A stretch of 64,000 nt of DNA from Pelobium manganitolerans (GTDB taxonomy: Bacteria > Bacteroidota > Bacteroidia > Sphingobacteriales > Sphingobacteriaceae): the NCBI RefSeq assembly GCF_003609575.1, contig NZ_MBTA01000012.1, positions 186,001-250,000 on the forward strand, written 5' to 3'. Shown here piece after piece: positions 61,609 through 64,000 of this stretch. The position numbers were made by a program, and so were the translations under genes. Positions within the stretch are counted from its first letter, which is position 1, and each line of letters starts with the position of its first letter. The notes below the pieces were generated by a model. The model did not search any database. It was not told where the DNA came from and worked only from the letters and a program-made list of their open reading frames with translations.

Positions 61609-63177
61609 ATGAAACAGTTGAAAAATATCCTAGGATTTTGCCTGTTAAGCATCATCCTATTGTCTGCCTGTAAAAAAGAAGAGATGGCAGACGCACCGCG
61701 TATTTTTAGGCCAACCTTGGCTAAAGACGGCTTAGTTTCCCCTAGCAATTACATCGAGGTAAACTGGCTATCTTCAAAAGATGCCGTAGCATATAACGTG
61801 CAACTGAGCATTGATAGCTTTAAAACAATTGCGGCTACTATGGACGTAGACACAAATTACGCATTGTTCGAAAACTTACTGTACGATCAGCTCTACCAAG
61901 TAAGGGTGAAAGGAATTGCGGCCGATACCAGTAAAAGCTCTGCTTACGCCGATTTAGGTGAGATTAAAACGCCAAAGTTCCCCACTATCTTGAACGACCC
62001 TGTATTAGCCGACGTTTCTGATGCGGCCGTGAAGATGAGCTGGAGAACGGAAGGCGCCGCGGTAACCTCCATAAAGGTGTATCAAGAAGATAAAACTACC
62101 TTAGTGAAAGAGGTCGCGCTGACTGATAACGACCGGAGTAAAGGCTACCGCTTAGTATCGGGCCTGCAAGCCGCAACAAAATATTATTTGGAACTTTACA
62201 GCGATGCCAAACTGCGGGGTTATAATTTTTATACTACCAAAGCCTCTTACGCTGGCACCTTAGTAGATTTAAGAGAAATTGAAGGAAGACCTAACGTATT
62301 AATAGACACCCTGCCAAAGGTTGAATCAGGCAGTACCATCATCTTAAAGAAAGGCGAGACCTACAATATCACAAGCGCTTACCAGATAGACAAAACTTTA
62401 ACATTTGTTGGGGGCAGCGATCCGGTAAACCCAGAACCTGCGATTATTAAGCTGCCATCTAATTTCGACTTCAAAAGTGGTGCAACAGTAGATTCTGTAA
62501 TCTTTAGGGACCTTACATTAACCACAGATGACGGTTATGCTTCTGCATATGTTTTAAACATTAGCCAATCCTGCAATGTAGGCACCATAAAATTTGACAA
62601 CTGCATTGCTTCAAATTTTAGAGGTTTAATGCGTATTAAAACCGGCGGAGTAACGGTAGATAACTTCGTTATCAATAATTCAACGGTAACCAGAATAAGC
62701 GGTTATGGAGTGGCAAACGCAGATAATGCGGGCGCGGTTATTAACCATCATGTGTATACCAACTCAACTTTTGCAAAAATCGAGAAGTTTGTGGCCAGCA
62801 AAAGTGCCGCACAATCAATTTTAGTAGAAAATTGTACGTTTAACGAAGCTCCATCTGGCGGTAATTACCTAATAGACATGGGCTCTTTTAACGTTGCACA
62901 AGGCATAAAAATTTTAAATTCGATTTTTGGGATAGGCTATGATGTGGGAAAAGGAGTTAGCGTTAAAGGTTATAGAGCAGCAAGCGGGGTCACGGTTGAC
63001 ATCAGCAACAGCTTTGCGCTGTCTGATTTAGTTACCGATACCAGCTTCTCGGGTTTGACCGTCCACTCGCGCCCATCAACTGAAGTGTTTACAGACCCAG
63101 CTGTGTTTAACTTCAAAATTAAAGACAACGGTTTTGCCGGGAGAAGTAACGCCGGAGATCCACGCTGGAGGTTGTAA
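61609..63177 (+). CDS. Beta-helix surface lipoprotein (DUF4957/DUF5123 type)
   Basis: A 522-residue lipoprotein (lipobox Cys21 in LLSACKKEE). Two FN3-like domains come first (about 30-120 and 125-215: YIEVNWLSSKDAVAYNVQL and AVKMSWRTEG). The C-terminal 300 residues are a parallel beta-helix with an early LPKVESGSTIILKKGETY and FRDLTLTTDD, and an ending FAGRSNAGDPRWRL that is typical of Bacteroidota DUF4957/DUF5123 proteins. These occupy the SusE-like slot behind SusC/SusD in many pectin loci and are thought to bind, not cut, pectin chains at the surface. No lyase residues were recognised. A terminator-like hairpin follows and partly separates it from the PL1 gene. Confidence 0.85.
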   Translation: MKQLKNILGFCLLSIILLSACKKEEMADAPRIFRPTLAKDGLVSPSNYIEVNWLSSKDAVAYNVQLSIDSFKTIAATMDVDTNYALFENLLYDQLYQVRVKGIAADTSKSSAYADLGEIKTPKFPTILNDPVLADVSDAAVKMSWRTEGAAVTSIKVYQEDKTTLVKEVALTDNDRSKGYRLVSGLQAATKYYLELYSDAKLRGYNFYTTKASYAGTLVDLREIEGRPNVLIDTLPKVESGSTIILKKGETYNITSAYQIDKTLTFVGGSDPVNPEPAIIKLPSNFDFKSGATVDSVIFRDLTLTTDDGYASAYVLNISQSCNVGTIKFDNCIASNFRGLMRIKTGGVTVDNFVINNSTVTRISGYGVANADNAGAVINHHVYTNSTFAKIEKFVASKSAAQSILVENCTFNEAPSGGNYLIDMGSFNVAQGIKILNSIFGIGYDVGKGVSVKGYRAASGVTVDISNSFALSDLVTDTSFSGLTVHSRPSTEVFTDPAVFNFKIKDNGFAGRSNAGDPRWRL

Positions 63178-63190
63178 ATGAAAGCTAATG

Positions 63191-63217
63191 GCGCCCGGTT
63201 AAACGGGCGCTTTTTAC
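63191..63217 (+). terminator. Hairpin with T run between the beta-helix lipoprotein and PL1 genes
   Basis: GCGCCCG pairs with CGGGCGC (loop GTTAAA) and is followed by TTTTT. Because the next gene starts only about 50 bp later and has no evident TAnnTTTG promoter, this could be a partial terminator that lowers PL1 expression relative to the SusCD genes. Confidence 0.7.
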
Positions 63218-63262
63218 ATCCTATTACCCCAGCCTGCATTTTAACCCTAAAAAAGTTTATAT

Positions 63263-64000
63263 ATGAAACATTATAATGCCCTCGCCAAAAGTTTGGGTAC
63301 TTTGCTTAGCGTATGCCTATTTTTAACAGTAATCGCCTGCAAAAAGAAACAAAGTACAAAAGAAGAACTCCCTGCAATTCCAGACGATAAACCTGTGCAA
63401 GTGCAAGAACAAGCGCTGGCTTTTCCCGGTGCCGAAGGTTTTGCCAAAGATATCACCGGTGGCCGTGGGGGCAAAGTGATAAAAGTTACCAACCTTAACG
63501 ACAGTGGCACCGGAAGCTTGAGAGACGCAATTAACCAAAGCGGCAAACGGATAATCGTTTTTGAAGTTTCGGGTACAATTATGTTAAAAAGCCGCTTGCA
63601 AATTAAAAACGGCGATTTAACCATTGCTGGGCAAACGGCACCAGGCGATGGCGTTTGCATAGCAAATTACGACGTAGTGAATGACGCCGATAATGTAATT
63701 TACCGCTTTTTGCGCTTTAGGATGGGCGATGCCGGCAAAGTAGAGGGCGATGCTTTTGGCGGAAGGTTCCATAAAAATATTATGGTGGACCACTGCTCTA
63801 TGAGCTGGTCAACAGATGAATGTGTGTCTTTTTACGCCAACGAAAATTTCACCATGCAGTGGTGTATCATTGCAGAAAGCTTAAGAAATTCTGTTCATGA
63901 TAAAGGTGCGCATGGCTACGGAGGCGTATGGGGCGGTAAAAATGCATCATACCATCATAATTTAATGGCCAACCATGATAGCCGTAACCCACGCTTTGGT
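63263..64000 (+). CDS. PL1 pectate lyase lipoprotein, N-terminal part (runs off the window)
   Basis: The frame is open from ATG 63263 to the last base, 246 codons, with no stop in the window. It begins with a lipoprotein signal peptide (lipobox Cys26 in TVIACKKK), a short charged linker, then the PL1 start [18 protein letters not shown] and the helix turns [66 protein letters not shown] and [20 protein letters not shown]1 lyases cleave alpha-1,4-galacturonan by calcium-dependent beta-elimination. Lipidation places it on the envelope, where it would feed SusC/SusD pair 2. The catalytic Arg region may lie just at or beyond the end. Confidence 0.92.
   Translation, partial: MKHYNALAKSLGTLLSVCLFLTVIACKKKQSTKEELPAIPDDKPVQVQEQALAFPGAEGFAKDITGGRGGKVIKVTNLNDSGTGSLRDAINQSGKRIIVFEVSGTIMLKSRLQIKNGDLTIAGQTAPGDGVCIANYDVVNDADNVIYRFLRFRMGDAGKVEGDAFGGRFHKNIMVDHCSMSWSTDECVSFYANENFTMQWCIIAESLRNSVHDKGAHGYGGVWGGKNASYHHNLMANHDSRNPRFG

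Noticed and set aside
1-64000. CRISPR arrays, tRNA or rRNA genes, complete transposons
   Set aside because: None was recognised on either strand; no regularly spaced identical repeats, tRNA-like cloverleaf, or transposase motif was found by eye.

Overview
The window reads as a stretch of chromosome from a Bacteroidota bacterium, most like Sphingobacteriaceae (Pedobacter/Mucilaginibacter type). The reasons are SusC/SusD pairs, hybrid two-component regulators, type IX secretion (T9SS) C-terminal sorting domains, start codons preceded by A-rich DNA instead of a Shine-Dalgarno, and promoter -7 boxes of the Bacteroidota form TAnnTTTG. No tRNA, rRNA, CRISPR array or intact insertion sequence was seen.

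Most of the window is a large pectin (chiefly rhamnogalacturonan I with arabinan/galactan side chains) utilisation region, split by a core-gene block. Left arm (1-27081): a GH43 tail, a double-GH43 enzyme, a GH2, hybrid regulator HTCS-1, CE6-like and CE4-like deacetylases, an AT-richer sub-island (GH27, a GH78 tail, GH2, plus a degenerate GH2 tail), a 1644-residue PL11 rhamnogalacturonan lyase fused to autotransporter-type repeats and a T9SS signal, an FN3 lipoprotein, a second T9SS cargo protein, a GH127/GH146 beta-L-arabinofuranosidase and a ThuA-like protein. Core block (27129-33482): thioredoxin-fold protein, aat, a conserved hypothetical, murQ, an S41 protease, a small lipoprotein and der. 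Right arm (33935-64000): a hypothetical protein, GH43, CE12, an esterase, HTCS-2, another esterase, GH28, GH95, GH105, SusC/SusD pair 1, a LacI-family regulator, SusC/SusD pair 2, a beta-helix lipoprotein and a PL1 pectate lyase that runs off the end.

The genes fit one pathway. Surface lyases (PL1, PL11) and SusCD pairs cut and import pectin pieces. Esterases remove acetyl or feruloyl groups. GH28 and GH105 take the galacturonate backbone apart, and GH43, GH2, GH127/146, GH95 and GH27 trim arabinose, galactose and fucose/galactose side chains.

The most notable finding is regulatory. Two different direct-repeat DNA elements were found by eye, each at three promoters and each at a fixed distance from a TAnnTTTG-type -7 box. 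One class (period 22, 60 bp to the -7 box) precedes the GH2, CE6 and PL11 genes around HTCS-1. The other (AAACC-N5-TACCAA-N5-AAACC, period 21, 46-47 bp to the -7 box) precedes the GH43, esterase-GH28-GH95-GH105 and LacI-SusCD units around HTCS-2. They are the likely operators of the two hybrid regulators and predict two sub-regulons. A CCGGCAACGTT palindrome or half-palindrome adds a candidate LacI-family layer.
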